The notes under the pieces are model-generated. The model was not told the origin of the DNA. It saw nothing but the letters and a program-made list of their open reading frames with translations, and ran no database searches. From Sulfuricurvum sp. (GTDB lineage: Bacteria > Campylobacterota > Campylobacteria > Campylobacterales > Sulfurimonadaceae), in contig JACXUE010000014.1 of NCBI GenBank assembly GCA_014764075.1, positions 1-14,480 of the forward strand: a stretch of DNA of 14,480 nt, given 5' to 3'. Made by a program: the position numbers and the translations under genes. This document shows positions 7,550 through 14,480 of the stretch, piece after piece; position 1 is the stretch's first letter, and each line of letters begins with the position of its first letter.

Positions 7550-8336
7550 AGCTCCCACACTGGAATTGGCGTATGCGGAAGCGGCACGTCACTTTGGATG
7601 TTCGGTAACCGCACTTCAAGTTGAAATCATTCAGTTCCCCTCTAAGGGGGTTTTGGGACTTTTTAAAAAATCGGCCATTATTGTGGCAAATCTCCCTCAG
7701 ACATCTCCATCACCCCTTTCTCCTGAGCCGGAAGCAGAACCGGTTGTTGAACGGACTGAAACACCCGTTGTCTATGAGGATGACGAACTGGTATTGGGAG
7801 ATAAGTTTTACGAACAAGACGATGATTTTGAAGAGTATCCTGATGAACAAGATGGGGATTACTATCAACTCTCAGCCCAAGAGTGCGCGGACGAAGTAAA
7901 AGAACAGATCAATATTCTTTTTAAAGATATTTGTTTCGATATCAATGAAATCGGTGTAAGTGTTTACGATGAGAATACTCTTTTGGTCGAGTTCACTGGC
8001 CCTGATGCGGCATTAATGATCGGTAAAGAGGGATACCGTTACAAAGCCCTTTCGTATATGCTGTTCAACTGGATCAATGCAGTGTATGGTATGCAGTTAC
8101 GGCTAGAGATCGCCGAATTTTTGAAAAACCAAGAGGAATCGATCTCTCGCTATTTGATCAACATCTGCGATATTATTGATCATGAGGGGCGTGCTCAAAC
8201 CAAAGTACTCGATGGGGTATTGGTTCAAATCGCTCTCAAACAGCTTCGCGATCGTTATCCAGATCGCTATGTCGCTATCCGCTCCACCCGCGACGGCGGC
8301 AAATTTATCATCATAAACAGTTACCACGAGTATTGA
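7536..8336 (+). CDS. jag: RNA-binding protein Jag / KhpB (EloR)
   Basis: A 266-residue Jag homologue. Residues 1-49 are a Jag N-domain (ending GVLGLFKKSAIIVA). Next comes a very acidic, proline-rich linker (about 50-115), then a KH domain with the GKEG loop (163-166), and a C-terminal domain (about 195-266). In KhpB proteins that last domain is R3H; here the aligned region reads DGVLVQIALKQL, so the defining Arg and His of R3H are absent, although the strand near TRDGGKFIII is kept. The H. pylori homologue HP1451 is reported to have KH-like rather than R3H-like folds, so this may be a lineage trait. The start is the ATG at 7536, inside yidC; a GTG further upstream is unlikely. Expected role: RNA binding linked to envelope biogenesis. 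Confidence 0.93.
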   Translation: MKKIEAPTLELAYAEAARHFGCSVTALQVEIIQFPSKGVLGLFKKSAIIVANLPQTSPSPLSPEPEAEPVVERTETPVVYEDDELVLGDKFYEQDDDFEEYPDEQDGDYYQLSAQECADEVKEQINILFKDICFDINEIGVSVYDENTLLVEFTGPDAALMIGKEGYRYKALSYMLFNWINAVYGMQLRLEIAEFLKNQEESISRYLINICDIIDHEGRAQTKVLDGVLVQIALKQLRDRYPDRYVAIRSTRDGGKFIIINSYHEY

Positions 8337-8455
8337 TGTCTAGAGATCTACTTTTCTCCCACATCCGACAGATGTGGGTAGCCTTACAGGGTGCAGGGAT
8401 AGATGTCCCTGCCATTAAAACGGATGAATTCGTTTTAATGCATTACCAATCATGA
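8336..8455 (+). CDS. Candidate 39-aa small protein between jag and mnmE
   Basis: An ATG at 8336 shares a base with the jag stop (TGATG), and the frame ends in a TGA that overlaps the mnmE start (ATGA, 8452-8455). The 39 residues begin MSRDLLFSHIRQMW and end FVLMHYQS; there is no signal peptide or clear membrane helix. The double junction is just what a coupled operon gene would show, and mnmE has no Shine-Dalgarno of its own. Against it, most of the ORF consists of three perfect hairpins, so the DNA may be constrained as RNA or as a binding site rather than as protein. It could act as a leader peptide whose translation opens mnmE. I do not recognise the peptide. Confidence 0.5.
   Translation: MSRDLLFSHIRQMWVALQGAGIDVPAIKTDEFVLMHYQS
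8358..8378 (+). repeat. Hairpin 1 of 3 between jag and mnmE
   Basis: A perfect 8-bp stem, CCCACATC (8358-8365) with GATGTGGG (8371-8378), around the loop CGACA. No T-run follows, so it is not an intrinsic terminator. Confidence 0.75.
8393..8412 (+). repeat. Hairpin 2 of 3 between jag and mnmE
   Basis: A perfect 7-bp stem, GCAGGGA (8393-8399) with TCCCTGC (8406-8412), around a six-base loop; a T-G wobble pair could shorten the loop to four bases. It abuts hairpin 3 directly. Confidence 0.75.
8413..8440 (+). repeat. Hairpin 3 of 3, just before mnmE
   Basis: A perfect 10-bp stem, CATTAAAACG (8413-8422) with CGTTTTAATG (8431-8440). One wobble and one A-T pair can extend it to 12 bp with a TGAA tetraloop. 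It begins on the base after hairpin 2 and ends 11 bases before the mnmE ATG (8452), where a ribosome would have to bind, so it could restrict mnmE initiation unless melted by upstream translation. Confidence 0.8.
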
Positions 8456-9795
8456 ACGATACCATCGTAGCGATCGCCACCGCAAACGGTGTCGGTTCCA
8501 TCTCCATTCTCCGCCTAAGCGGAGAGCGCTCGTACGCAATAGCCCTTAAGCTAACCCAAAAATCTCAGCTTCAGCCCCGTTATGCAACGCTAACCTCATT
8601 GTATCATCAGGATGGAACATTGATCGATGAGGCGATCGTCATCTATTTTCAAGCACCGCGCAGTTTCACTGGGGAAGAGGTCGTAGAATTTCAATGTCAC
8701 GGCGGCTATGTCGTTGCCGAGTCGGTGCTTCGTGCGGTATTGTCTGAGGGAGCACGTTTGGCAGAACCGGGAGAGTTTAGCAAACGAGCTTTTTTAAATG
8801 GACGGCTCGATCTTACCCAAGCCGAAGCGACCGCCGCTCTGATCGAAGCCAAAAGCGACGATGCTGCAAGGATACTCGCGCGACAGATGAAAGGGGAATT
8901 GCGCGGATACATCGAAGGGATACGGGATGCGTTGCTCGAAATTCTCGCCTACTCTGAAGTGGTGATCGATTACGCCGAAGAGGATTTGCCTCAGGATGTG
9001 GTCGATCAGATCGAAGTAAAGCTGGAACGTATCAAACATACCCTCTCGAAAACACTCGAATCAAGCCGAAGACGTTCAGGTCTGATGCAGGGGTTTCGGG
9101 TTGCCATCATCGGAAAACCGAACGTGGGCAAAAGCTCACTCCTCAACGCACTCCTTGATTACGAGCGTGCCATTGTCAGCGACATTGCGGGGACGACCCG
9201 TGATACGATCGAAGAGCAGGTGCGCATCGGTACCCATCTTATCCGCCTTGTCGATACGGCGGGGATACGCAACGCTAGCGATGAGATCGAGCGGATTGGG
9301 ATCGAACGCTCCATCGCCGCGATCGAAAATGCCGATGTCGTGATCGCTTTGTTTGACGCTTCACGTCCAATCGATGAAGAAGACCGTGCCATTATCGATT
9401 TGATCGAGCGTTATCGTGACGAAAAACCGTTTATTTGCCTTTTGAACAAATCAGACTTACCGCAGTTTTTTGATGCGACTACGATAGAGCGTTATAGCCC
9501 GATCCGCCTAAGCTGTAAACAAGACACACAGGCTTTGGTCGACTCATTGAGCAGCTTGATGGATCATGAAAACGACGGTGAGGAGATGATGCTCATCTCG
9601 CAGCGACAGATTAGTGCCACCGAGAATGCTGTCCGTTCCATTGATGAAGCGTATGAACCGTTGCATGACGGTGAGTTAGAATTTTTCTCGTTTCATATTA
9701 ATGCCGCAATCCGCGCCGTCGCTTCCATCAGCCGTCCGTATGAACTCGATGAAATGTTTGACAAGATGTTCGGTCAGTTTTGTCTGGGGAAATGA
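8452..9795 (+). CDS. mnmE: tRNA modification GTPase MnmE (TrmE)
   Basis: MnmE works with MnmG to put the 5-carboxymethylaminomethyl (or related) group on the wobble uridine of certain tRNAs. The 447 residues are normal in length. An N-terminal folate-binding domain (about 1-115) is followed by a helical domain interrupted by the G domain: G1 GKPNVGKS (221-228), G2 around TTRD (248-251), G3 DTAG (268-271) and G4 NKSD (332-335). The C-terminus ends FCLGK, the conserved FC(I/L)GK motif whose Cys is needed for modification. The start at 8452 lacks a Shine-Dalgarno but overlaps the upstream small ORF stop (ATGA). The end overlaps ruvX. Confidence 0.98.
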   Translation: MNDTIVAIATANGVGSISILRLSGERSYAIALKLTQKSQLQPRYATLTSLYHQDGTLIDEAIVIYFQAPRSFTGEEVVEFQCHGGYVVAESVLRAVLSEGARLAEPGEFSKRAFLNGRLDLTQAEATAALIEAKSDDAARILARQMKGELRGYIEGIRDALLEILAYSEVVIDYAEEDLPQDVVDQIEVKLERIKHTLSKTLESSRRRSGLMQGFRVAIIGKPNVGKSSLLNALLDYERAIVSDIAGTTRDTIEEQVRIGTHLIRLVDTAGIRNASDEIERIGIERSIAAIENADVVIALFDASRPIDEEDRAIIDLIERYRDEKPFICLLNKSDLPQFFDATTIERYSPIRLSCKQDTQALVDSLSSLMDHENDGEEMMLISQRQISATENAVRSIDEAYEPLHDGELEFFSFHINAAIRAVASISRPYELDEMFDKMFGQFCLGK

Positions 9796-10193
9796 TGGGA
9801 GCCATTATTGCAATCGATTTAGGGTTAAAACGGATAGGACTAGCACTAAGTGTGGGATCCGGTATCGTGATACCGCTGAGCGCAGTAGAGCGCAAAAACC
9901 GAAACCAAGCCGCCAATGATGTCAAAAAAGTACTGGACGAATACGAGGCAACAACAGTCGTGGTCGGTATCCCGATGGGAAGCACGACAGAGGATGAGAT
10001 GCGCCGTCGCGTTGCACACTTTATGAGTCTCGTCGAATTTACCGGAGAAATAGCCTACCAAGACGAATCTCTCAGCTCTCAAGAGGCCGAAGATTTGATG
10101 AAAGGGGATATTCGCTACAAACGTGACGGTCGGATCGACTCCCTCTCGGCGAAGATTATTTTAGAGCGCTTTTTACATCAGCTTAAAAAGTAA
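9792..10193 (+). CDS. ruvX: Putative pre-16S rRNA nuclease RuvX (YqgF)
   Basis: An RNase H-fold protein of about 133 residues (133 from 9792, 132 from 9795). It shows the family motifs IAIDLGLKRIGLAL (with D9), a VVGIPMG strand, DESLSS (from D91; usually DERLT/S) and RIDSLSAKIILERFL (with D116), giving the acidic triad expected for catalysis. E. coli YqgF is implicated in 16S rRNA 5'-end processing. The two ATGs at 9792 and 9795 both overlap the mnmE stop; the GGGGA just upstream suits the second better. It ends by running 16 bases into a convergent gene. In C. jejuni I recall this gene beside dprA; here it lies on the other side of ilvC. Confidence 0.9.
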   Translation: MMGAIIAIDLGLKRIGLALSVGSGIVIPLSAVERKNRNQAANDVKKVLDEYEATTVVVGIPMGSTTEDEMRRRVAHFMSLVEFTGEIAYQDESLSSQEAEDLMKGDIRYKRDGRIDSLSAKIILERFLHQLKK

Positions 10194-10813
10194 TTTTTAG
10201 CTTCCTCTTCATCATCCGAAAGTGTTGCATAATCAGGATCATTGGCTAACTTGTCTTTGATGGCAGAAACACAAAAATCATAGGCTACTTTACGTGCTTG
10301 TTCAATGTCAGATACAAACCCCAATCCGCTAAACTGATATGGCTCTTCTTGTTCGATACAAATAACCGTCCCCTCACACTGGTTTTCAAATTGCTCGACG
10401 ATTTGGCGGTAGGTGATGTTGAACTCAGTCGCGTGCCAACCTATCTGTTCTAACTCTTTATCCGCGAATCGGTCAATCCCATCGGCGGTAGTATCGTCGT
10501 AGAGGGCACGTAGTCGGTTATAACCGATGATACTTTGCCATGCCGGAGAAGCTTTGATTAAAATCCGATCATCATCTTCGACGATTCGATAATCTTTGCC
10601 CAGCATATCGGCAAGGGGGCGATGCAAATTGGGAGAGAGCGGTGATGGAGGAGGAATAGTTCCTTCGAATATCGTTATGGTTGTCGCGCTAAAAGGTTCG
10701 AATTCGATTTTCCCATCATGGGTAATAGCAAATTTTTTATGGGAGTTGATGGCATTCATAAATTCAACGCGTTGTACGACAATAATCTCTTTAAAAAGAT
10801 TGAATTTTTTCAT
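10178..10813 (-). CDS. Hypothetical protein, 211 aa
   Basis: The start at 10813 (MKKFNLFKEI) is supported by a GGAG site seven bases upstream on the minus strand; an ATG 25 codons earlier lies in the promoter region and is unlikely. The product is predicted soluble. It has a Pro/Ser stretch at about residues 51-58 (PPPSPLSP), a segment with IIGYNRLRALYDDTT, and a strongly acidic tail (LSDDEEEAKNYF). There is no signal peptide, membrane helix or familiar catalytic motif, and I do not recognise the family. It converges on ruvX with a 16-base overlap. The long intact frame, good Shine-Dalgarno and plausible -10 make it a real gene. Function unknown. Confidence 0.8.
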   Translation of the reverse strand: MKKFNLFKEIIVVQRVEFMNAINSHKKFAITHDGKIEFEPFSATTITIFEGTIPPPSPLSPNLHRPLADMLGKDYRIVEDDDRILIKASPAWQSIIGYNRLRALYDDTTADGIDRFADKELEQIGWHATEFNITYRQIVEQFENQCEGTVICIEQEEPYQFSGLGFVSDIEQARKVAYDFCVSAIKDKLANDPDYATLSDDEEEAKNYFLS

Positions 10814-10837
10814 AAATATCTCCACTTTTTGGGGTGA

Positions 10838-10843
10838 ATTGTA
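10838..10843 (-). promoter_or_regulatory. Probable -10 for the 211-aa gene
   Basis: On the minus strand these bases read TACAAT, 24 bases before the ATG at 10813, with the GGAG site in between. The dyad at 10851-10877 lies directly upstream. Confidence 0.4.
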
Positions 10844-10850
10844 GCATGGG

Positions 10851-10877
10851 ATCGTTGGTGCATCCTTAGGCAACGAT
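10851..10877. repeat. Inverted repeat in the ilvC / 211-aa divergent region
   Basis: ATCGTTG (10851-10857) and CAACGAT (10871-10877) form a perfect 7-bp dyad around a 13-base centre. It sits over the -35 region of the leftward promoter, and about 50 bases upstream of the ilvC -10, a position suited to a regulator acting on either gene. It could also be chance. Confidence 0.35.
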
Positions 10878-10928
10878 TTAGCAACCATACGTAAGGGTGT
10901 GCTAAACTATTTTTATGCAAAAGTGGAG

Positions 10929-10934
10929 TATAAT
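10929..10934 (+). promoter_or_regulatory. ilvC promoter -10 (TATAAT)
   Basis: A consensus TATAAT lies 43 bases before the ilvC ATG, preceded by a T-rich stretch and with no clear -35, the usual form in Campylobacterota. The leader to the AAGGA site (10966-10970) is short and shows no leader peptide or long attenuator. Confidence 0.65.
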
Positions 10935-10956
10935 TCGCTAAATTTTAAGCCTATGA

Positions 10957-12000
<1,044 letters not shown>

Positions 12001-12008
12001 TTCTCCTT

Positions 12009-12029
12009 TTCAGAGTGTTCCGCTCTGAA
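12009..12029 (+). terminator. Weak hairpin after ilvC (partial terminator or processing stem)
   Basis: TTCAGAG (12009-12015) pairs with CTCTGAA (12023-12029); a wobble and a G-C pair can extend the stem. Only a broken T-run (TACTTCAT) follows, so it is at best a leaky terminator, letting ilvC transcripts continue into the deacetylase gene. Confidence 0.45.
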
Positions 12030-12060
12030 TACTTCATCACAAGAGGTTTATATTTCATTG

Positions 12061-13110
12061 ATGAACAAACGACCTCGATCTAATCATATTTTTTCTATCC
12101 AAAAAATAGGCTGGGTCATTGTTGCGCTCCTTCTTTTTTGTATCGCCCTTTTGATCGGTTATGTACTCGGTTACACGCATGCGGAAGGGGAGTTGGCTAA
12201 AGAGAAGGCGCAAACGGAGCAGTTGGCTGAGCAGATCAAACAGATCGCGGCTATTGATGAGAGCCATATCCCTACGGCTGAATCCAAAGATGCAACACAA
12301 GAGCGTGAAATTAAACGGTTGAAACAAGAGCTCGAAGAGATGCTTCAAAAAGAGCGTGCGGAGAAAAAGATGGAGCGAGAGCCGGTAAATCCGCATCATG
12401 AATACGCTCCTAAAAATGAGAAAGCTCTCCCTCCGCCACCACCGAAAAGGGCGATTGTCTCCGATGCAAAAGGGGCTAAACTGGTGATTATCATTGATGA
12501 CGTCTCCTATGCCCACGATGTTAAATCTCTTCAATCGATCGGTATACCACTCGTAATGTCATTTTTACCGCCGAGTTCCAGACATCCGGAATCGGCGAAA
12601 CTGGCACAGGGATATAAACACAGTATGGTTCACTTGCCGCTTGAAGCGCTCGATTTCAGCGATGAAGAGGCGGTGACATTGCGCGTTAATGATAGCGAAG
12701 AGACTATCGCTAAACGGATCGCGGCGCTTAAACAACTCTATCCAAATGTTCGCTACATGAACAATCACACAGGATCGAAATTTACCGCCGATGCCGATGC
12801 GATGGAGAGATTGATCAAGGTGATGAATAAAGAGGGGTTGATATTTGTCGATAGTCGTACAACAGGCAAGACAAAAGTTCCTGACGTTAGCCGTAAATTG
12901 GGTGTCCGTTATATCGGTAGAGATGTCTTTTTGGATCATAAAGATGGGGTGAGTAATATTAAAAAACAGATCCAAGAGGCGGTAGCGGTTGCCAAACGTC
13001 ACGGAAGCGCTATTGCCATCGGGCATCCTCGCCCCGATACGATCAAAGCACTGCGTGAGTCTAAAGCTTTATTAGGCGAAGTGCAGTTGGTGGGGATTGA
13101 GCAAATCTGA
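12061..13110 (+). CDS. Divergent polysaccharide deacetylase (DUF610, YibQ-like)
   Basis: A 349-residue protein with an N-terminal membrane anchor (about residues 16-38, IVALLLFCIALLIGYVLGY), a charged coiled coil (about 45-105), a short polyproline hinge (PPPPP), and a C-terminal periplasmic domain. That domain carries the divergent deacetylase motifs: IIIDDVS, HLPLEA, NNHTGS, VDSRTT, VFLDH and AIGHPRPDT, so the metal and catalytic positions seem intact. The fold belongs to NodB-like carbohydrate esterases, but the substrate of this family is not settled; an envelope glycan is likely. An AGAGG site lies 14 bases before the ATG; a TTG one codon earlier is better spaced and could be the true start. 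It lies between ilvC and dprA as in C. jejuni. Confidence 0.9.
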   Translation: MNKRPRSNHIFSIQKIGWVIVALLLFCIALLIGYVLGYTHAEGELAKEKAQTEQLAEQIKQIAAIDESHIPTAESKDATQEREIKRLKQELEEMLQKERAEKKMEREPVNPHHEYAPKNEKALPPPPPKRAIVSDAKGAKLVIIIDDVSYAHDVKSLQSIGIPLVMSFLPPSSRHPESAKLAQGYKHSMVHLPLEALDFSDEEAVTLRVNDSEETIAKRIAALKQLYPNVRYMNNHTGSKFTADADAMERLIKVMNKEGLIFVDSRTTGKTKVPDVSRKLGVRYIGRDVFLDHKDGVSNIKKQIQEAVAVAKRHGSAIAIGHPRPDTIKALRESKALLGEVQLVGIEQI

Positions 13111-13184
13111 CAATTTGTCATAATGTGTTGAATTTTTACCATTTTTCGTTACCATCATAGTAAATATCTCTATGAAGTGATAAC

Positions 13185-13940
13185 ATGCACACTATGATCG
13201 ATTTTTTGATTCCTGAATTGGAGTCTATGAAAAAGTATCCGGAATTGCTTTACTATCGTGGCAATCCAGAGCTTCTCTTTCGCCCTAAAATCTCGATCGT
13301 CGGCAGTCGCCGTCCTAACCCCTATACTCGTGCTATGATTTATGAACTCTCCAAAAAACTCTCCCTTTCGGGGATGTGTATCGTGAGCGGTGCCGCCATC
13401 GGAGTTGATGCGATAGCGCATGAGGGGGCAGGGGCACATAATACGATAGCGGTTCTGCCTAGCGGTATTGATATTCGCTACCCATCATCGAATAGCGGAT
13501 TGATCGAAGCGATTGAGAAGAGGGGATTGATCTTGAGCCAATTTGAACCTGACTTTACAACGCGTGAGTGGAGTTTTATTTCCCGAAATGAGACGGTAGT
13601 AGCATTGGGAGAGGTGCTTGTTGTCGGTGAGGCGGATATCGGCAGCGGAACGATGCACAGTGTAGAGTTTGCGTTAGCGATGGGTAAACCGATCTATGTT
13701 CTCCCTCACCGTCTCCGAGAGAGTGCGGCAACACGTCAACTCGTTCGAGAAGGTAAAGCGACGGCGATCGATGATATCGATCTATTTGTTGCGTTGATTA
13801 GTCAAAAAGCGCGGAATACACTGAATGATTCACCCTTTATTGCCTATTGTCGAACACAACCGATCTATGATGAGGCGCTCAAACGATTTCCGGGTGAGAT
13901 ATTTGAAGCGGAACTGAAAAGGCGACTCTTTTTGTCTTGA
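13185..13940 (+). CDS. dprA: DNA processing protein DprA (possibly C-terminally shortened)
   Basis: DprA protects incoming single-stranded DNA and loads RecA in natural transformation. The Rossmann-type core is complete: IVGSRRPNPYTR (about 38-49), SGAAIGVDAIAHEGA (about 68-82), TIAVLPSGIDIRYP (about 87-100), the SRNETVVALGEVLVV segment (about 132-146), GSGTMHS and a VLPHR strand. The 251-residue length is near that of H. pylori DprA (about 266). The tail aligns up to EIFEAELK, but the H. pylori protein, as I recall it, continues with a further short strand, while here the frame ends seven residues later (RRLFLS) and a transposase remnant begins within ten bases. The start is either ATG 13185 or 13194; neither has a strong Shine-Dalgarno. 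Confidence 0.93.
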   Translation: MHTMIDFLIPELESMKKYPELLYYRGNPELLFRPKISIVGSRRPNPYTRAMIYELSKKLSLSGMCIVSGAAIGVDAIAHEGAGAHNTIAVLPSGIDIRYPSSNSGLIEAIEKRGLILSQFEPDFTTREWSFISRNETVVALGEVLVVGEADIGSGTMHSVEFALAMGKPIYVLPHRLRESAATRQLVREGKATAIDDIDLFVALISQKARNTLNDSPFIAYCRTQPIYDEALKRFPGEIFEAELKRRLFLS

Positions 13941-13948
13941 TTGAGTAG

Positions 13949-14116
13949 AATAATTTATACCATCCTATTGTGTATCTCCCATCCTGTTCGTCACAGCTCA
14001 ATCCAGTTGAAAGGTTCTTTGGTGAAATGGGGAAATTTACTGCCAACAAAATATTTCGCAAGGGGATAGATGCCCATTTCATAAAGAGGTTTTTAGAGTA
14101 TTGTTGGTTAAAATAA
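13949..14116 (+). pseudogene. IS630-like transposase C-terminal remnant
   Basis: After a TAG at 13946-13948, 55 codons stay open to a TAA at 14114-14116 without a proper start. They encode YLPSCSSQLNPVERFFGEM followed by TANKIF. This matches the C-terminal DDE core of IS630/Tc1-type transposases, whose signature is PPYSPELNPIE(R/Q), with the catalytic acidic residue in LNPVE, followed by a conserved N-(K/R)-x-F segment. The N-terminal helix-turn-helix, the first two catalytic Asp residues and a start are missing. It lies nine bases after the dprA stop and marks an old insertion or deletion. Confidence 0.7.
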
Positions 14117-14363
14117 TCAAAACAGATGCCTAAGATGCAATCGTTTAACTCACATTCTGAAATCTATGCTAGTTTCTGGATGATTTGAGGGAAAGATTTG
14201 CAAGTGGCTCAGATTTAAAACAATTTTTAAGCTCATAATTTGATAAACAAAACTTATTATAGAATGTTATTTTGAATAGTTTGATTCAAACCCTGAACTT
14301 TTTAAAGAAAATCCACAGCTCAAGTTGAGGGGAGTAAACAATTATTGTGTAAAGGGCAGTTTA
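14117..14363. other. AT-rich non-coding stretch
   Basis: About 250 bases that are clearly richer in A and T than the core genes, with no convincing ORF on either strand. It holds an inverted repeat at 14271-14290, a TATTAT near 14255-14260 that could be a -10, the odd palindrome CTCAAGTTGAG (14319-14329) and ACAATTATTGT (14338-14348) just before the next gene. Confidence 0.6.
14271..14290. repeat. Inverted repeat upstream of the partial helicase
   Basis: TTTGAAT (14271-14277) and ATTCAAA (14284-14290) form a perfect 7-bp dyad around six bases, just downstream of a TATTAT motif. It could be an operator for the gene starting at 14364 or a trace of the lost mobile element. Confidence 0.35.
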
Positions 14364-14480
14364 GTGAGTTCAAAATTTTTTACAAATCAAGGAAATAACA
14401 CCTTAGAAAACAGACTCAAAGATATTTTATCTCATTATAGAGTTGAATATTTAGAGTTTTTGATAGGATACTTTAGAATA
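14364..14480 (+). CDS. Probable PLD-domain / SF2 (SNF2-type) helicase, first 39 codons
   Basis: A GTG at 14364 is preceded by AAAGGG seven bases upstream, and the frame then stays open to the window edge. The visible residues include KFFTNQGNNTLENRL and end LEFLIGYFRI. This pattern (KFFTN, a TL with a helix, then a hydrophobic strand with GYFR) is typical of the N-terminus of large proteins with a phospholipase D-like nuclease domain followed by a superfamily 2 helicase, often found in accessory or defence islands. Only the opening is visible, so the helicase part is inferred. AT-rich composition and the adjacent transposase remnant suggest acquired DNA. Confidence 0.55.
   Translation, partial: MSSKFFTNQGNNTLENRLKDILSHYRVEYLEFLIGYFRI

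Noticed and set aside
8358..8440. The three hairpins as intrinsic terminators
   Set aside because: None is followed by a run of T, and mnmE and ruvX continue directly in the same operon.
8358..8440. CRISPR array or tRNA-like structure at the hairpin cluster
   Set aside because: The three stems differ in sequence and there are no equal direct repeats or spacers; no tRNA cloverleaf can be formed.
12009..12029. Strong rho-independent terminator after ilvC
   Set aside because: The stem is real, but the following sequence has no continuous T-run, so I kept it only as a weak or leaky site.
13879..14082. 67-codon minus-strand frame spanning the dprA end and the transposase remnant
   Set aside because: The opposite strand carries recognisable DprA and transposase sequence across the same bases, so this is a shadow.

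Overview
The window looks like a chromosomal segment of a free-living Campylobacterota (Epsilonproteobacteria), probably near Sulfurimonas or Sulfuricurvum. This is inferred from protein style and gene order: rpmH-rnpA-yidD-yidC-jag-mnmE is intact, and ilvC, a DUF610 (YibQ-like) protein and dprA run together, an order I recall from Campylobacter jejuni. Several promoters have a clear TATAAT -10 but no good -35, which is usual for the group. Most of the window (about 1-13.9 kb) is compact core genome with few non-coding bases. The last about 540 bases differ: they are AT-rich and hold a transposase remnant and the start of a new accessory gene.

Layout. Bases 1-691 (-) hold two overlapping unknown genes, the first cut by the window edge. 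A divergent promoter region (about 692-764) separates them from a DUF445-family membrane protein (765-1463). clpB (1540-4119) has a consensus-like promoter whose -35 lies inside an HspR/HAIR-like operator. A small four-haem c-type cytochrome (4128-4481) follows it almost directly. A convergent unknown gene (4478-5002, -) comes next. Then comes the ribosome/RNA/membrane-insertion operon rpmH (5148), rnpA, yidD, yidC, jag, an unannotated 39-codon ORF (8336-8455), mnmE and ruvX (ends 10193). Its genes overlap or nearly touch, consistent with translational coupling. An unknown gene (10178-10813, -) converges on ruvX. ilvC (10978-12000), a DUF610 divergent polysaccharide deacetylase (12061-13110) and dprA (13185-13940) follow on the + strand. 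After dprA lie an IS630-like transposase C-terminal remnant (13949-14116), about 250 bases of AT-rich non-coding DNA with small dyads, and the first 39 codons of what looks like a PLD-domain/SF2 helicase (from 14364), a type often seen in defence or other accessory islands.

How the genes relate. rpmH (L34), rnpA (RNase P protein), yidD and yidC (membrane insertion), jag/KhpB (RNA binding) and mnmE (tRNA wobble-U modification) form the classic translation and membrane-biogenesis cluster. ilvC makes branched-chain amino acids and dprA loads RecA on incoming DNA in transformation. clpB is the stress disaggregase.

Most notable: between jag and mnmE, three back-to-back perfect hairpins lie inside a 39-codon ORF whose start overlaps the jag stop and whose stop overlaps the mnmE start. 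mnmE has no visible Shine-Dalgarno. This is either a new small coupled protein, a structured RNA control element, or both. Also notable are the HAIR-like operator at clpB, the apparent loss of the R3H signature in Jag, and the transposase remnant next to a seemingly shortened DprA C-terminus.
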